NCBI RefSeq assembly: GCF_023101165.1
Contig: NZ_CP078076.1
Coordinates: 744,001-808,000, forward strand
Source: Microbacterium sufflavum
Lineage (GTDB): Bacteria > Actinomycetota > Actinomycetes > Actinomycetales > Microbacteriaceae
Direction of reading: 5' to 3'
DNA: 64,000 nucleotides
The notes under the pieces were generated by a model. That model was given only the letters and a program-made list of their open reading frames with translations, was not told where the DNA came from and did no database searches. Positions within the stretch are counted from its first letter, which is position 1. Each line of letters begins with the position of its first letter. A program made the position numbers and the translations under genes. Of the stretch, positions 41,948 to 52,270 are shown piece after piece.

Positions 41948-43105
41948 ATGTTCGACGAGCGACGGCGCCAGGCAGCGCTCGAGGAACTGGGGATCCTTGA
42001 CACACCACCGGACGAGCGAGTGGACCGGGTGGCGCGACTGGCGAAAGAGATGTTCGGGGTACCGATGGTCAGCGTCTCGCTGATCGACCGGGACCGGCAA
42101 TGGCGCAAGGCGCAGATCGGCCTCGGGGGGAACGAGGCCCCGCGCGAGGACTCGTTCTGCGACTACACCGTGTCGCAGGACCGGACGGTGGTGGTGGAAG
42201 ACGCGAGCGCCACCGACCTGTTCGCCGAGAACCCGTTCGTCACGGGCGACCCGCACCTGCGGTTCTACGCCGGGCACCCGCTGCACGCCCCGGGCGGAGA
42301 GCCCATCGGCACCCTGTGCGTGCTCGACACCGAGCCGCACGTGCTCACCGACTCGCAGCAGGACCTGCTCCGCGACCTCGCGTTCTGGGTGCAGACCGAG
42401 CTCGCGCAGGACGCCGACATCGACCACGCGGCGGTCGTGCAGCGGGCGCTCCGGCCCCGCGTGCTCCCCGAGGTCGAGGGCTACACGATCGCGGCCGGCG
42501 CGGCCCCGCGCGGCATGCTCGCCGGCGACTACTTCGACTTCTCGCGGCACGGCGACGCCCTGCGCGTGACCCTGGCCGACGCGATGGGCAAGGGCACCGG
42601 TCCCGCGCTCGTGGCGGCCACGGTGCGCGCGTCGCTGCGCACGGCCCCGGAGCGTCCGCTCACCACGGCCGTCGCCGACGTCGACCGGCTCCTGGAGGAC
42701 GACCTCGCCGACACCTCGATGTTCGTCACCGCGGTGGTCGCCGAGCTGCAGCCCTCGACCGGTGACCTGCAGGTGATCGATGCGGGCCACAGTCTCGCGT
42801 TCGTGATCCGCGCCGACCGCTCCTGGACCCCGCTGCGCTCCACCAACCTGCCGCTGGGCATGGGCATGGGCGTCGCCGACCCGCGGGAGCCGATCACGAC
42901 GACGCTGGAGGCGGGCGACACCTTCATCTGCTGCAGCGACGGCCTGCTCGACGTGCTCGACGAGGACGACCCCTTCGCACACGTCGACCGCGTGCTCGCC
43001 GCACTCGGCCCCGACGGCGCGGTGCAGGAGGCGCTGCGGCTGGCGAACTCGGACGAGCGCGCCACCGACGACATCACCGTCGTGGTGGTGCGGAGGGACT
43101 CGTGA
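41948..43105 (+). CDS. GAF domain plus PP2C-type (SpoIIE) serine phosphatase
   Basis: A 385-residue RsbU-like signalling phosphatase. Residues 1-155 form a GAF sensor domain (FGVPMVSVSLIDRDRQWRKA; IGTLCVLDTEPHVL). Residues 165-385 form the SpoIIE/PP2C domain with the metal-binding segments AGDYFDF, LADAMGKGTGPAL and SDGLLDVLDEDD. It probably removes phosphate from the STAS protein encoded in the same operon and so controls an anti-sigma or anti-target kinase. A strong AGGAGGGG ribosome site precedes ATG 41948 and a TAGGAT box lies at 41912-41917. It overlaps the next gene by 4 nt. Confidence 0.88.
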   Translation: MFDERRRQAALEELGILDTPPDERVDRVARLAKEMFGVPMVSVSLIDRDRQWRKAQIGLGGNEAPREDSFCDYTVSQDRTVVVEDASATDLFAENPFVTGDPHLRFYAGHPLHAPGGEPIGTLCVLDTEPHVLTDSQQDLLRDLAFWVQTELAQDADIDHAAVVQRALRPRVLPEVEGYTIAAGAAPRGMLAGDYFDFSRHGDALRVTLADAMGKGTGPALVAATVRASLRTAPERPLTTAVADVDRLLEDDLADTSMFVTAVVAELQPSTGDLQVIDAGHSLAFVIRADRSWTPLRSTNLPLGMGMGVADPREPITTTLEAGDTFICCSDGLLDVLDEDDPFAHVDRVLAALGPDGAVQEALRLANSDERATDDITVVVVRRDS

Positions 43106-45066
43106 CCGCCCGGTTCGCGACCATCCGCATCCTCGCGCTGCTGTCGGTGCTGCTCGGCGTCAACTACGTCGCCTGGCGCTGGCTGGAGTCGGTGAACTGG
43201 TCGGCGTGGTGGATCGCCGTGCCGCTCGTGATCGCCGAGACCTACAGCCTCATCGACACGTTCCTGTTCTGCCTGACGATGTGGCGCGCCAAGGAGCGCC
43301 CGGCCCCGGTGTCGCCGCCGCAGGGCACGGTCGACGTGTTCATCACCACGTACGACGAGCCGATCGAGCTCGTCATGACCACCGCGCGGGCGGCGAAGCG
43401 CATCGCCTACCCGCACACGACGTGGATCCTCGACGACGGGGCGCGCCCCGAGCTCGAAGCCGAGGCCCGCGCCGCCGGTGTCGCCTACCTCACCCGCTCG
43501 GAGGACTGGACGGGAAAGCCCCGGCACGCCAAGGCCGGCAACCTCAACAGCGCCCTGTTCCAGACCGACGGCGAGTTCCTGCTCATCCTCGACGCCGACC
43601 AGGTGCCCGACCCGCTGATCCTGCACCGCACGCTCGGCTACTTCGCCGACGACCCCGAGGTCGCGCTCGTGCAGACGCCGCAGTGGTTCGTGAACGTCGA
43701 CGAGGCCGACCCGCTCGGCAGTCAGGCACCGCTGTTCTACGGCCCCATCCAGCAGGGCAAGGACGGCTGGAACGCCGCGTTCTTCTGCGGCTCCAACGCT
43801 GTGCTGCGACGTGAGGCGCTCATGCAGCTCGGCATCGTCGGTTACGTGCGCGAGGTGACGGAGTCGGCCGCGAAGGCGCTCAAGACCTCCGAGACCCTGA
43901 TGGCGAAGGAGGCGGAGGCCGCGACCGACCCCGCCCTGGCGACCGAGCTCGGGGCGCTGCGCATCGCGATCTCGCGCGGCCGGAAAGACCTCGCCGCCGG
44001 GGAGTCGGTCGCCGAGGTGGCGGCACGCGTGGGTGACGCCGTCGACAACGCCTCCCGCATCCTGGTCGCGCACGACCTGGACGGCATCCGCGCCGACCTG
44101 GCCGAGATCGGCGCGCTGCCGATGCAGCACGATGCCGAGCTCGGGCTCGTCGTGGTCGACGAGGCCGGGCTCGACGCCCTGGCGGCGTCGGACCTGTCGC
44201 CCATCACCGCGGTGGAGGCCGTGCGCGGACTGCTCGACACGCTGCGGCTCGACCGCGGTGACGAGGCGCAGCCGATCCTCCCGCTCGCCACGATCTCGGT
44301 CACGGAAGACATGGCGACCGCGATGCAGCTGCACGCCCTCGGCTGGCGCAGCGTCTACCACCACGAGATCCTGGCCCACGGGCTCGCCCCGGAAGACCTG
44401 CGCACCATGCTCACGAAGCGCCTGCGGTGGGCACAGGGCACGTTGCAGGTGATGCTGCGCGACAACCCGCTCGCCAAGCGCGGCCTCTCGGTCGGGCAGC
44501 GGCTGATGTACTTCGCCACGATGTGGAGCTACCTGTCGGGCTTCGCGGCGATCGTCTACCTCGCCGCGCCCGTGATCTACCTGGTGTTCGGAGTGCTCCC
44601 GGTGACCGCGTGGTCGGTGGACTTCTTCGCGCGATTCCTGCCGTACTTCCTCATCAACCAGGCGCTGTTCCTCGTGGTCGCGAAGGGCGTGAAGACCTGG
44701 CGCGGCCAGCAGTATTCGCTCGCCCTGTTCCCGGTGTGGATCCGTGCCTGCTGGACGGCCTTCGCGAACGTCGTGCTCGGCCGGCCGCTGTCGTTCGCCG
44801 TCACCCGCAAGGACGGCCGCGACCCGCGCGGCGTGCCGTGGGGCGAGATCTGGCCGCAGCTCACCGCCATGATCGTGCTCGCCGTCGCGCTCGTGATCGG
44901 GGTGGTGCGGGTGTTCCTCGGCACGGCCGACGGCACGGGCACCCTCGTCAACACCGCCTGGGTGCTGTACGACCTCGTCGTGCTCAGCGTGATCATCCAG
45001 GCCGCCCGGTACCGCGGTCCCGCCGCGGCCATCCTCGAGAAGGAGTCGAATGAACGTCAGCACTGA
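43102..45066 (+). CDS. Cellulose-synthase-like processive family 2 glycosyltransferase
   Basis: A 654-residue membrane GT2. Two N-terminal helices precede the catalytic domain with the D,D,D,QxxRW-type set: WILDDGARPE, LILDADQVPD, SVTEDMATAM and KRLRWAQG (Lys replaces Gln). Four or five C-terminal helices form the export channel. Unusually, about 145 residues rich in Ala, Glu and Asp separate CGSNAVLRREAL from TED (residues about 245-395), where relatives have about 25. The product is probably a beta-linked exopolysaccharide; no BcsB or cellulase gene is present. GTG 43102 overlaps the phosphatase stop, and the 3' end overlaps the STAS gene by 17 nt. Confidence 0.88.
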   Translation: MTARFATIRILALLSVLLGVNYVAWRWLESVNWSAWWIAVPLVIAETYSLIDTFLFCLTMWRAKERPAPVSPPQGTVDVFITTYDEPIELVMTTARAAKRIAYPHTTWILDDGARPELEAEARAAGVAYLTRSEDWTGKPRHAKAGNLNSALFQTDGEFLLILDADQVPDPLILHRTLGYFADDPEVALVQTPQWFVNVDEADPLGSQAPLFYGPIQQGKDGWNAAFFCGSNAVLRREALMQLGIVGYVREVTESAAKALKTSETLMAKEAEAATDPALATELGALRIAISRGRKDLAAGESVAEVAARVGDAVDNASRILVAHDLDGIRADLAEIGALPMQHDAELGLVVVDEAGLDALAASDLSPITAVEAVRGLLDTLRLDRGDEAQPILPLATISVTEDMATAMQLHALGWRSVYHHEILAHGLAPEDLRTMLTKRLRWAQGTLQVMLRDNPLAKRGLSVGQRLMYFATMWSYLSGFAAIVYLAAPVIYLVFGVLPVTAWSVDFFARFLPYFLINQALFLVVAKGVKTWRGQQYSLALFPVWIRACWTAFANVVLGRPLSFAVTRKDGRDPRGVPWGEIWPQLTAMIVLAVALVIGVVRVFLGTADGTGTLVNTAWVLYDLVVLSVIIQAARYRGPAAAILEKESNERQH

Positions 45067-45382
45067 CACCAGGGACGGCTACGCCGTCGTCGCCATCACG
45101 GGGCGCCTCACCGCGTCCGGCGCACCCCTGCTGCGCAACGCCGTGAGCGACCTCGTCGCCGCGGGGCAGCCGCGCATCGCGATCGACCTCAGCGGCACCG
45201 AGTTCGTCGACTCCTCGGGCCTCGGCGCCCTCGTCGGCGGGCTCAAGAGCGCCCGCGTGGCCGGGGGCGACCTGCGGATCGCGGCCGTGCCGGAGGCCGT
45301 GCGCACGGTGCTCCACCTGACCAACCTGGATCGCGTGCTGCGCGACTACCCGACGCCGGAATCGGCGTTCGATGGCCGCTGA
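45050..45382 (+). CDS. STAS-domain anti-anti-sigma-type protein
   Basis: A 110-residue single STAS domain like SpoIIAA/RsbV. The phosphorylatable serine lies in IDLSGTEFVDSSGLGAL. Its unphosphorylated form should sequester the kinase encoded next. The gene begins inside the glycosyltransferase gene and overlaps the kinase gene by 11 nt, so all four genes are tightly coupled. Confidence 0.88.
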   Translation: MNVSTDTRDGYAVVAITGRLTASGAPLLRNAVSDLVAAGQPRIAIDLSGTEFVDSSGLGALVGGLKSARVAGGDLRIAAVPEAVRTVLHLTNLDRVLRDYPTPESAFDGR

Positions 45383-45800
45383 GGTCCGGGCATTCCACGT
45401 CGACGGGCCCGCCGGGCTCGCCCTGGTCGACAGCGCGCTCGACGCGCTCGACCGGCTCTGGGCCGACGGCCCGGAGATCCCCGCCGAGGACCAGGTGCTG
45501 TTCGCGCTGGCCGTCAGCGAAGTGACCACCAACATCGCGCAGCACAACGAGCGCACCGACGTGGTGTTCAGCGTCGACGTGCGTGTCTCGGCGGACGAGC
45601 TGCGCGCCTACATCCGCGACACCGCGCCGCCCGCCCCGATCGACTGGGACACCGTGTCCATGCCGGGCGAGGACAGCGAGAGCGGGCGCGGCCTGGCGCT
45701 GTCGCAGGCCGCGCTCGACGAGTTCCGGCACGTGCCGGGCGACGCCGGAAACACGTGGGTGCTGGTGCGGCGGGTCGGCGTCGACCGGGGCGAGGGCTGA
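45372..45800 (+). CDS. RsbW-like serine kinase / anti-sigma factor
   Basis: A 142-residue GHKL ATPase of the RsbW/SpoIIAB type (HATPase_c_2). The N-box reads ALAVSEVTTNIAQHN and the G1/G2 region DTAPPAPIDW and SESGRGLALSQAALD. It should phosphorylate the STAS protein. No sigma factor gene is in the operon, so its output may be a sigma factor elsewhere or the glycosyltransferase itself. Ends 4 nt before the convergent DoxX gene. Confidence 0.85.
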   Translation: MAAEVRAFHVDGPAGLALVDSALDALDRLWADGPEIPAEDQVLFALAVSEVTTNIAQHNERTDVVFSVDVRVSADELRAYIRDTAPPAPIDWDTVSMPGEDSESGRGLALSQAALDEFRHVPGDAGNTWVLVRRVGVDRGEG

Positions 45801-45804
45801 GCGG

Positions 45805-46245
45805 TCAGGCGAGCCAGGCGGGAGCTCGGCCCCGCAGCACGGCCCCGTCGATCGAGAAGCGCCCGGCACCGGTGAGCGCGAGGGCCAGAGCGGCCGCGCC
45901 CAGCACGGCCACGAACTCGTAGCCGCCCTCGCCCACCCAGAGACCGGCGGGCAGGTGCACGAGCACGAGCGCGACCAGCATGTCGATCGCGAGCACCACG
46001 CCGACCGGGCGGGTGAACAGTCCGAGCATCAGCAGGATGCCGCCGATCAGCTCGACGAAGGCGACCACTGGCGCGGCGATCTCCGCGAACGGCACACCCA
46101 TGCCGGCGAAGCTGCCGATAGTTCCGGGGATCGTGTACTCGAAGATCTTCTGGGCGCCATGGGCGGCGAAGATCGCACCGGTGACGACCCGGAGGATCAG
46201 GAGTCCCAGCGAGGGGGCGGGGCGGTGGGCAGTGGTGTTCGTCAT
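45805..46245 (-). CDS. DoxX family membrane protein
   Basis: A 146-residue protein with four helices and the DoxX pattern: LGLLILRVVTGAIFAAHGAQKIFEY at the start and VAFVELIGGILLMLGLFTRPVG in the middle. Some DoxX proteins pair with oxidoreductases and respond to thiol stress; nothing here shows a partner. ATG 46245 has GGAAG 9 nt upstream. It follows the heat-shock operon but is separated from hspR by 111 nt. Confidence 0.85.
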   Translation of the reverse strand: MTNTTAHRPAPSLGLLILRVVTGAIFAAHGAQKIFEYTIPGTIGSFAGMGVPFAEIAAPVVAFVELIGGILLMLGLFTRPVGVVLAIDMLVALVLVHLPAGLWVGEGGYEFVAVLGAAALALALTGAGRFSIDGAVLRGRAPAWLA

Positions 46246-46356
46246 GAGGAGTTCTTCCGTCGTGGCAGGACACCCGCGCGCGGCGCGGACCAGGGGGTTC
46301 CCTGCCTCCACGCTAGGAAGAGCGGCTTTCCATCCCCTGAACGTGTCGGGCGCAGG

Positions 46357-46770
46357 TCACGCCGAGCCGCGCGGGTGCCACAGCACCAGCTCGGTCGAGC
46401 GACGCAGCCGTCGTCCACCGGGCATCGGGACCACGCCGGACGAGCCGGCCGCGAACACCCGCACGCCCGGGCGGTTCTCCCGCTCGGCGCGCAGCGCGGC
46501 CTCGAGCGCGACGACGCGCCCGCGCAGCATCCGGTTCTCGTCCTCCAGGTCGAGGAGCTTGGCGATCGCGGGCAGGCTCATCCCCTCGGAGGAGAGCTGC
46601 GCCACCTCCCGCAGCTGCTCGATGTTCCGCGACGAATACCGCCGGGAGCCGCCCGGCGTGCGGCCGGGCACCACGAGCCCGATGCGGTCGTACTGGCGGA
46701 GGGTCTGCGGGTGCAGGCCCGACAGCTCGGCGGCCGCGGCGATCGCGAAGACGGGGGTGTCGGCGTCCAT
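46357..46770 (-). CDS. hspR: Heat-shock repressor, MerR family
   Basis: A 137-residue MerR-type regulator, HspR. It has the winged helix PVFAIAAAAELSGLHPQTLRQYDRIGL and RRYSSRNIEQLREV, followed by a coiled-coil dimerisation helix (LEDENRMLRGRVVALEAAL). HspR binds HAIR operators with DnaK as co-repressor and shuts off its own operon. Last gene of dnaK-grpE-dnaJ-hspR. I chose ATG 46770 with GGAG 6 nt upstream; GTG 46782 is possible. The C-terminal tail LVLWHPRGSA is typical. Confidence 0.92.
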   Translation of the reverse strand: MDADTPVFAIAAAAELSGLHPQTLRQYDRIGLVVPGRTPGGSRRYSSRNIEQLREVAQLSSEGMSLPAIAKLLDLEDENRMLRGRVVALEAALRAERENRPGVRVFAAGSSGVVPMPGGRRLRRSTELVLWHPRGSA

Positions 46771-46804
46771 CACGCACTCCACCCCCGTCCCTCGGCGTTC
46801 GCAC

Positions 46805-47788
46805 TCATCGGCGGGCCTTCGCCATCAACTCCGCCCGCGGGTTCTCCTGCGGCTCCAGCTGCTGGAACTTCTCCAGCGCCTCGCGCGCGGCGTCGTCGAG
46901 GTGCGTCGGCACCGCGACCTGGAGCTCGGCGAGCAGGTCGCCCGTGCCCTTGGAGGTCGCGACACCGCGGCCCTTGACGCGCAGCACGCGCCCGGACGGA
47001 GTGCCAGGGGCGACGCGCAGCTTGACCACGTCACCGCCGAGCGTCGGCACCTCGATGGTGGCACCGAGCGTGGCCTCGGTGAACGTGACCGGCACGACCA
47101 CGCGGAGGTTGAGGCCGTCGCGCGTGAACACGGGGTGCGGTCGCACCGTGATCTGCACCACGATGTCACCGCTCTCTCCGCCGTCCGGCGACGGACGACC
47201 CCGGCCGCGCAGCCGGATCTTCTGCCCGTCGGCGACGCCCGCGGGGATCTTCACCTTGAACGGCTTGCCGTCCTCACCCTGCAGCGTGATGGTCTCACCC
47301 TGCACGGCGGTGGTGAAGTCGAGCGTGGTGCGGGCGGTCACGTCGGCGCCGCGCTGCGGTCCGCCGAAGCCGCGGAACCCGCCGCTCGGCTGACCGAACC
47401 GGCCGCCGCCGAAGCCGCTGCCCTGCCCCTGGTTGAACATCGCGAAGATGTCCTCGAAGTCGGCGCTCTGGCCTCGCCCCTGCTGTCCGAACCGGCTGAA
47501 GACGTCTTCGAACCCGCCCGCCCCGGAGCCGCTGGCCGTGAAGCGGGCGCCCGAGCCCATGGCGCGGATCTCGTCGTACTCCTTGCGCTGCTCGGGGTCG
47601 GAGAGCACCGAGTAGGCCTCGCTGATCTCCTTGAACTTGGCCTCGGCCTTCGCATCGCCCTGATTGGAGTCGGGGTGATACTTGCGCGCGAGCTTGCGGT
47701 ACGTCTTCTTGAGGTCAGCGTCGCTGACGTCCTTCGAGACCCCGAGGGTCTTGTAGAAGTCCTTGTCGAACCAATCCTGGCTGGCCAT
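46805..47788 (-). CDS. dnaJ: DnaJ-type co-chaperone without zinc finger
   Basis: A 327-residue J-domain protein. The J domain (residues 10-75) has the HPD motif in ARKYHPDSNQGD. A Gly/Phe-rich linker (85-145) follows, then two C-terminal peptide-binding domains. The CXXCXGXG zinc finger is absent, so it is the class B/CbpA type, which is normal for DnaJ in the actinobacterial dnaK operon. It delivers substrates to DnaK and stimulates its ATPase. It lies 7 nt after grpE. Confidence 0.93.
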   Translation of the reverse strand: MASQDWFDKDFYKTLGVSKDVSDADLKKTYRKLARKYHPDSNQGDAKAEAKFKEISEAYSVLSDPEQRKEYDEIRAMGSGARFTASGSGAGGFEDVFSRFGQQGRGQSADFEDIFAMFNQGQGSGFGGGRFGQPSGGFRGFGGPQRGADVTARTTLDFTTAVQGETITLQGEDGKPFKVKIPAGVADGQKIRLRGRGRPSPDGGESGDIVVQITVRPHPVFTRDGLNLRVVVPVTFTEATLGATIEVPTLGGDVVKLRVAPGTPSGRVLRVKGRGVATSKGTGDLLAELQVAVPTHLDDAAREALEKFQQLEPQENPRAELMAKARR

Positions 47789-47795
47789 CGATCAC

Positions 47796-48452
47796 CTACT
47801 CCGCAGGGACGGCGACGACGACCTTCGCGGGACGCAGCTCGACGTCGCCCAGGCGGTACCCCACCTCGACGACCTCGAGCACCGTGGCCTTCTCGACGCC
47901 GGGGGTCGGCTGCTGGAAGATGGCCTCGTGGCGCTGCGGGTCGAATTCCTCGCCCTTGTCGCCGTAGGCCACGACTCCGAGACGCTCCACCACGGCGCGC
48001 ACCTTGTCGGCGATCACGGCGAAGGGGGTGCCCTCCACCAGGTCGCCGTGCTGTTCGGCGCGGCCCAGGTCGTCGAGCACCGGGATGAGGCCCTTGGCGG
48101 CCTCGCCCTTGGCGCGCTCGATCTCGATCTGGCGCTGCTCCTCGGTGCGGCGGCGGTAGTTGGCGTACTCGGCCTGCAGGCGCTTGAGGTCGTTCAGCAG
48201 CGTCGACTCGAGGTCGGCGAGCACGGCGTCTTCCGCCGCGGCCTCGCCGGTCTGCGTCGCGCCCAGGATGTCGTCCACCGTCAGGTCGTCGGCGGCGCCG
48301 TCGACCGGCGTCTCGTCCGACCCTTCGGCGGCCTGCGCCTCGCGGGAGTCCGGGTTCTGCGGCGCGGGGCCGGACGCCTGAGCGTCCGACCCCTCGCTGC
48401 GACCTTCGGCGGACTCAGGATTCTGGTTCTCGTCGAAGTTCTTGTCGGTCAT
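47796..48452 (-). CDS. grpE: Nucleotide exchange factor GrpE
   Basis: A 218-residue GrpE. A long acidic, disordered N-terminus (1-75) leads to the coiled-coil dimer helix (LLNDLKRLQAEYANYRRRTEEQ) and the beta domain with VDPQRHEAIFQQPTPGVEKAT-like sequence (FDPQRHEAIF). It exchanges ADP on DnaK. It starts 2 nt after the dnaK stop. Confidence 0.95.
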   Translation of the reverse strand: MTDKNFDENQNPESAEGRSEGSDAQASGPAPQNPDSREAQAAEGSDETPVDGAADDLTVDDILGATQTGEAAAEDAVLADLESTLLNDLKRLQAEYANYRRRTEEQRQIEIERAKGEAAKGLIPVLDDLGRAEQHGDLVEGTPFAVIADKVRAVVERLGVVAYGDKGEEFDPQRHEAIFQQPTPGVEKATVLEVVEVGYRLGDVELRPAKVVVAVPAE

Positions 48453-48454
48453 GG

Positions 48455-50429
<1,975 letters not shown>

Positions 50430-50434
50430 ACAAA

Positions 50435-50455
50435 CTTGATATGGCTCGGCTCAAC
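50435..50455. promoter_or_regulatory. HAIR operator 2 (weaker) of the dnaK operon
   Basis: CTTGATA-N7-GCTCAAC on the plus strand keeps the 7-nt spacer and 10 of 14 consensus positions. It lies just upstream of the -35 box, so HspR could bind on both sides of the promoter. Confidence 0.65.
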
Positions 50456-50499
50456 TTTGTATCGCCGGGGTCGACGGAGTGTCCGTGCAGGATGGACGG

Positions 50500-51093
50500 A
50501 TGATCCGTGCCGTGCTCTTCGACCTCGACGGCGTCATCCGCCACTTCGACCACGACCCCGGGTTGGAGGCTCGGTACACCCTCCCGGACGGCACGATCGC
50601 CCGCACCGCCTTCGCCGCACCGCTGATCGATGCGGTGACCACGGGTCGCCTCACCCGGGAGGAGTGGATCACCCGGGTCGGCGAGATGATCGGCTCCGCG
50701 CCCGCAGCACGGGAGTGGGGTCGCACGCCGTTCGCCGCGGACCTCGACATGCTCGCACTCGTGGACGGGCTGCGGTCCCGTGGCGTGACCTGCGCCATCC
50801 TCACGAACGGCACCGACACCATCACCGCAGAACTCCGCGACAGCGGCATCGGGAAGCACTTCGACCGGGTGTTCAACTCCGCGGAGATCGGGCACGCCAA
50901 GCCCGACATCCGGGCGTTCCGACACGTGGCGGCGGTCCTCTCCGTCCCACCGGAGGAGATCCTCTTCATCGACGACTCGCCGAGCAAGCTCCGTGGTGCG
51001 CAGGACCTCGGCATGAGCACGCACGCCTTCACCAGCGTCACCGCCGTCCGCACTGCGCTCACCGATGCCGGCCTCCCCGTGTCCCGCGCGTAG
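50500..51093 (+). CDS. HAD family hydrolase
   Basis: A 197-residue haloacid dehalogenase-type phosphatase. Motif I is LFDLDGVI, motif II CAILTNGTD, motif III lysine is in GHAKPDIRAF and motif IV is LFIDDSPSKL. A small helical cap lies between residues 20 and 85. I chose ATG 50500 because MIRAVLFDLDG is the usual N-terminus; GTG 50479 would add 7 residues. Substrate unknown. Divergent from dnaK. Confidence 0.85.
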   Translation: MIRAVLFDLDGVIRHFDHDPGLEARYTLPDGTIARTAFAAPLIDAVTTGRLTREEWITRVGEMIGSAPAAREWGRTPFAADLDMLALVDGLRSRGVTCAILTNGTDTITAELRDSGIGKHFDRVFNSAEIGHAKPDIRAFRHVAAVLSVPPEEILFIDDSPSKLRGAQDLGMSTHAFTSVTAVRTALTDAGLPVSRA

Positions 51094-51166
51094 CCTCACC
51101 CCGTCAGCATCCGCGGGATTACGGCGAGCACGCGACACGTTGTCCCCAGTGACCGGAAGGACAACC

Positions 51167-51679
51167 ATGCGCGCACCCGCGGTCGACGCCGCCGAGGCCA
51201 GGGCCGGGCTCACCGCCCTGTTGGCCTCCGACCCCGGTCGACTCCGGCGTCGGAGCATCTCACTGGGCGCCCCGGTGGGCGACGCCGACGACGTGGCGCA
51301 GGACATCGCCTCGCGCGCGTGGCAGTCGGTCCCCGGCGTGCGTTCGGCCGCACCGGGATCGCTCTGCGCGTGGCTCGACGCCGTGGCCCGCAGCGTGGTG
51401 ATCGACAGCGCCCGCCGCTGCCACCGCACCCCGCTGCACGACGACATCGACACGGTCGCGATCGAAGCGCCGCAGCGCGTGGAGGACGAGGTCGCCGCGA
51501 AGGAGCAGCTGTGCGAGGTGCGAGCGGCCATCGCCCGCCTCCCCCGCAGCCTGCGCGAACCGCTGCTGCTGCGCGTGGAGCACGAGCTGAGCGCCGCCGA
51601 GATCGCGGAACGCCTCGGCATCACGGTGCTTGCGGTACGCCAGCGCCTCACGCGTGCCCGGCACCTGCTCTCAGCCTGA
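51167..51679 (+). CDS. ECF-type RNA polymerase sigma factor (short)
   Basis: A 170-residue sigma-70 family protein. Region 2 (DADDVAQDIASRAWQ) recognises the -10 box and region 4 (LPRSLREPLLLRVEH to ITVLAVRQRLTRARHLL) the -35 box. It ends directly after region 4. ATG 51167 has GGAAGG 6 nt upstream. No anti-sigma factor gene lies next to it, which is unusual for an ECF factor. Confidence 0.82.
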   Translation: MRAPAVDAAEARAGLTALLASDPGRLRRRSISLGAPVGDADDVAQDIASRAWQSVPGVRSAAPGSLCAWLDAVARSVVIDSARRCHRTPLHDDIDTVAIEAPQRVEDEVAAKEQLCEVRAAIARLPRSLREPLLLRVEHELSAAEIAERLGITVLAVRQRLTRARHLLSA

Positions 51680-51737
51680 CTCGGGCGACCCGCTCGGCCG
51701 ACCCTCCCCTCTCCGAGAGACGGGAGGGGGATCGCCG

Positions 51738-51766
51738 GTGCGGGGCGCCGCACGGGCGCCCCGCAC
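51738..51766. terminator. Bidirectional hairpin terminator
   Basis: GTGCGGGGCGCC (51738-51749) pairs perfectly with GGCGCCCCGCAC (51755-51766) over a 5-nt loop, between the convergent sigma-factor and NTF2-fold genes. No T tract follows on either side. Confidence 0.8.
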
Positions 51767-51774
51767 GCAGCCGG

Positions 51775-52155
51775 TCAGACGGTGCCGAACGGGTTGTCGA
51801 TCGCGATGCGCCAGCCGTGGGTCTCGTCGTACACCGCGACGTCGGCCGTGGCGCCCGCGAGCGACACCGGAGAGCCGTCGGGAGCGGTGCCGTCGAGCGT
51901 CCAGTCGGCCACGACGAGCCCGACCGTGCCGTTCACGAACACGTTCCGGACGGTCATGGTGATCGGACCGCCGAGGCCGACGAACTGCTCCAGGCCCGCG
52001 CGCACCTCCGCCGGCTCGGACACCGGCTGACCCGGAGCGGGCACGAGCACCACACCGGGAGCGTTGAGCGCGAGCAGTCCCTCGATGTCGCCGGCGTTGA
52101 ACCGCTCCATGAAGGCGATGTGCAGCCGGTCGAGCGACGTGACGGGTTCGGTCAT
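51775..52155 (-). CDS. NTF2-fold (SnoaL-like) protein
   Basis: A 126-residue NTF2/SnoaL-like domain: an N-terminal helix with FMERFNAGDIEGLLALNAPGVVLVP and a C-terminal strand pair ending GWRIAIDNPFGTV. Such proteins can be polyketide cyclases, ketosteroid-isomerase-like enzymes or binding proteins; no catalytic set can be assigned. It is convergent with the sigma-factor gene. Some ECF factors carry fused SnoaL domains, so a link is conceivable but unproven. Confidence 0.75.
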   Translation of the reverse strand: MTEPVTSLDRLHIAFMERFNAGDIEGLLALNAPGVVLVPAPGQPVSEPAEVRAGLEQFVGLGGPITMTVRNVFVNGTVGLVVADWTLDGTAPDGSPVSLAGATADVAVYDETHGWRIAIDNPFGTV

Positions 52156-52270
52156 GATGGTTTCCTCTCTGTGCGACGCCCGAGGCGTCGGGAACCGGGG
52201 TGGCTCCGCAGAGAAGGACGCTCCCCGCCGGGAAACGTGACATCGGATCCGGGAGAGGCCCGGATCGGGC

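Noticed and set aside
42529-45069. 846-codon minus-strand ORF opposite the GT2 operon
   Set aside because: Antisense shadow; GT2 motifs are on the plus strand.
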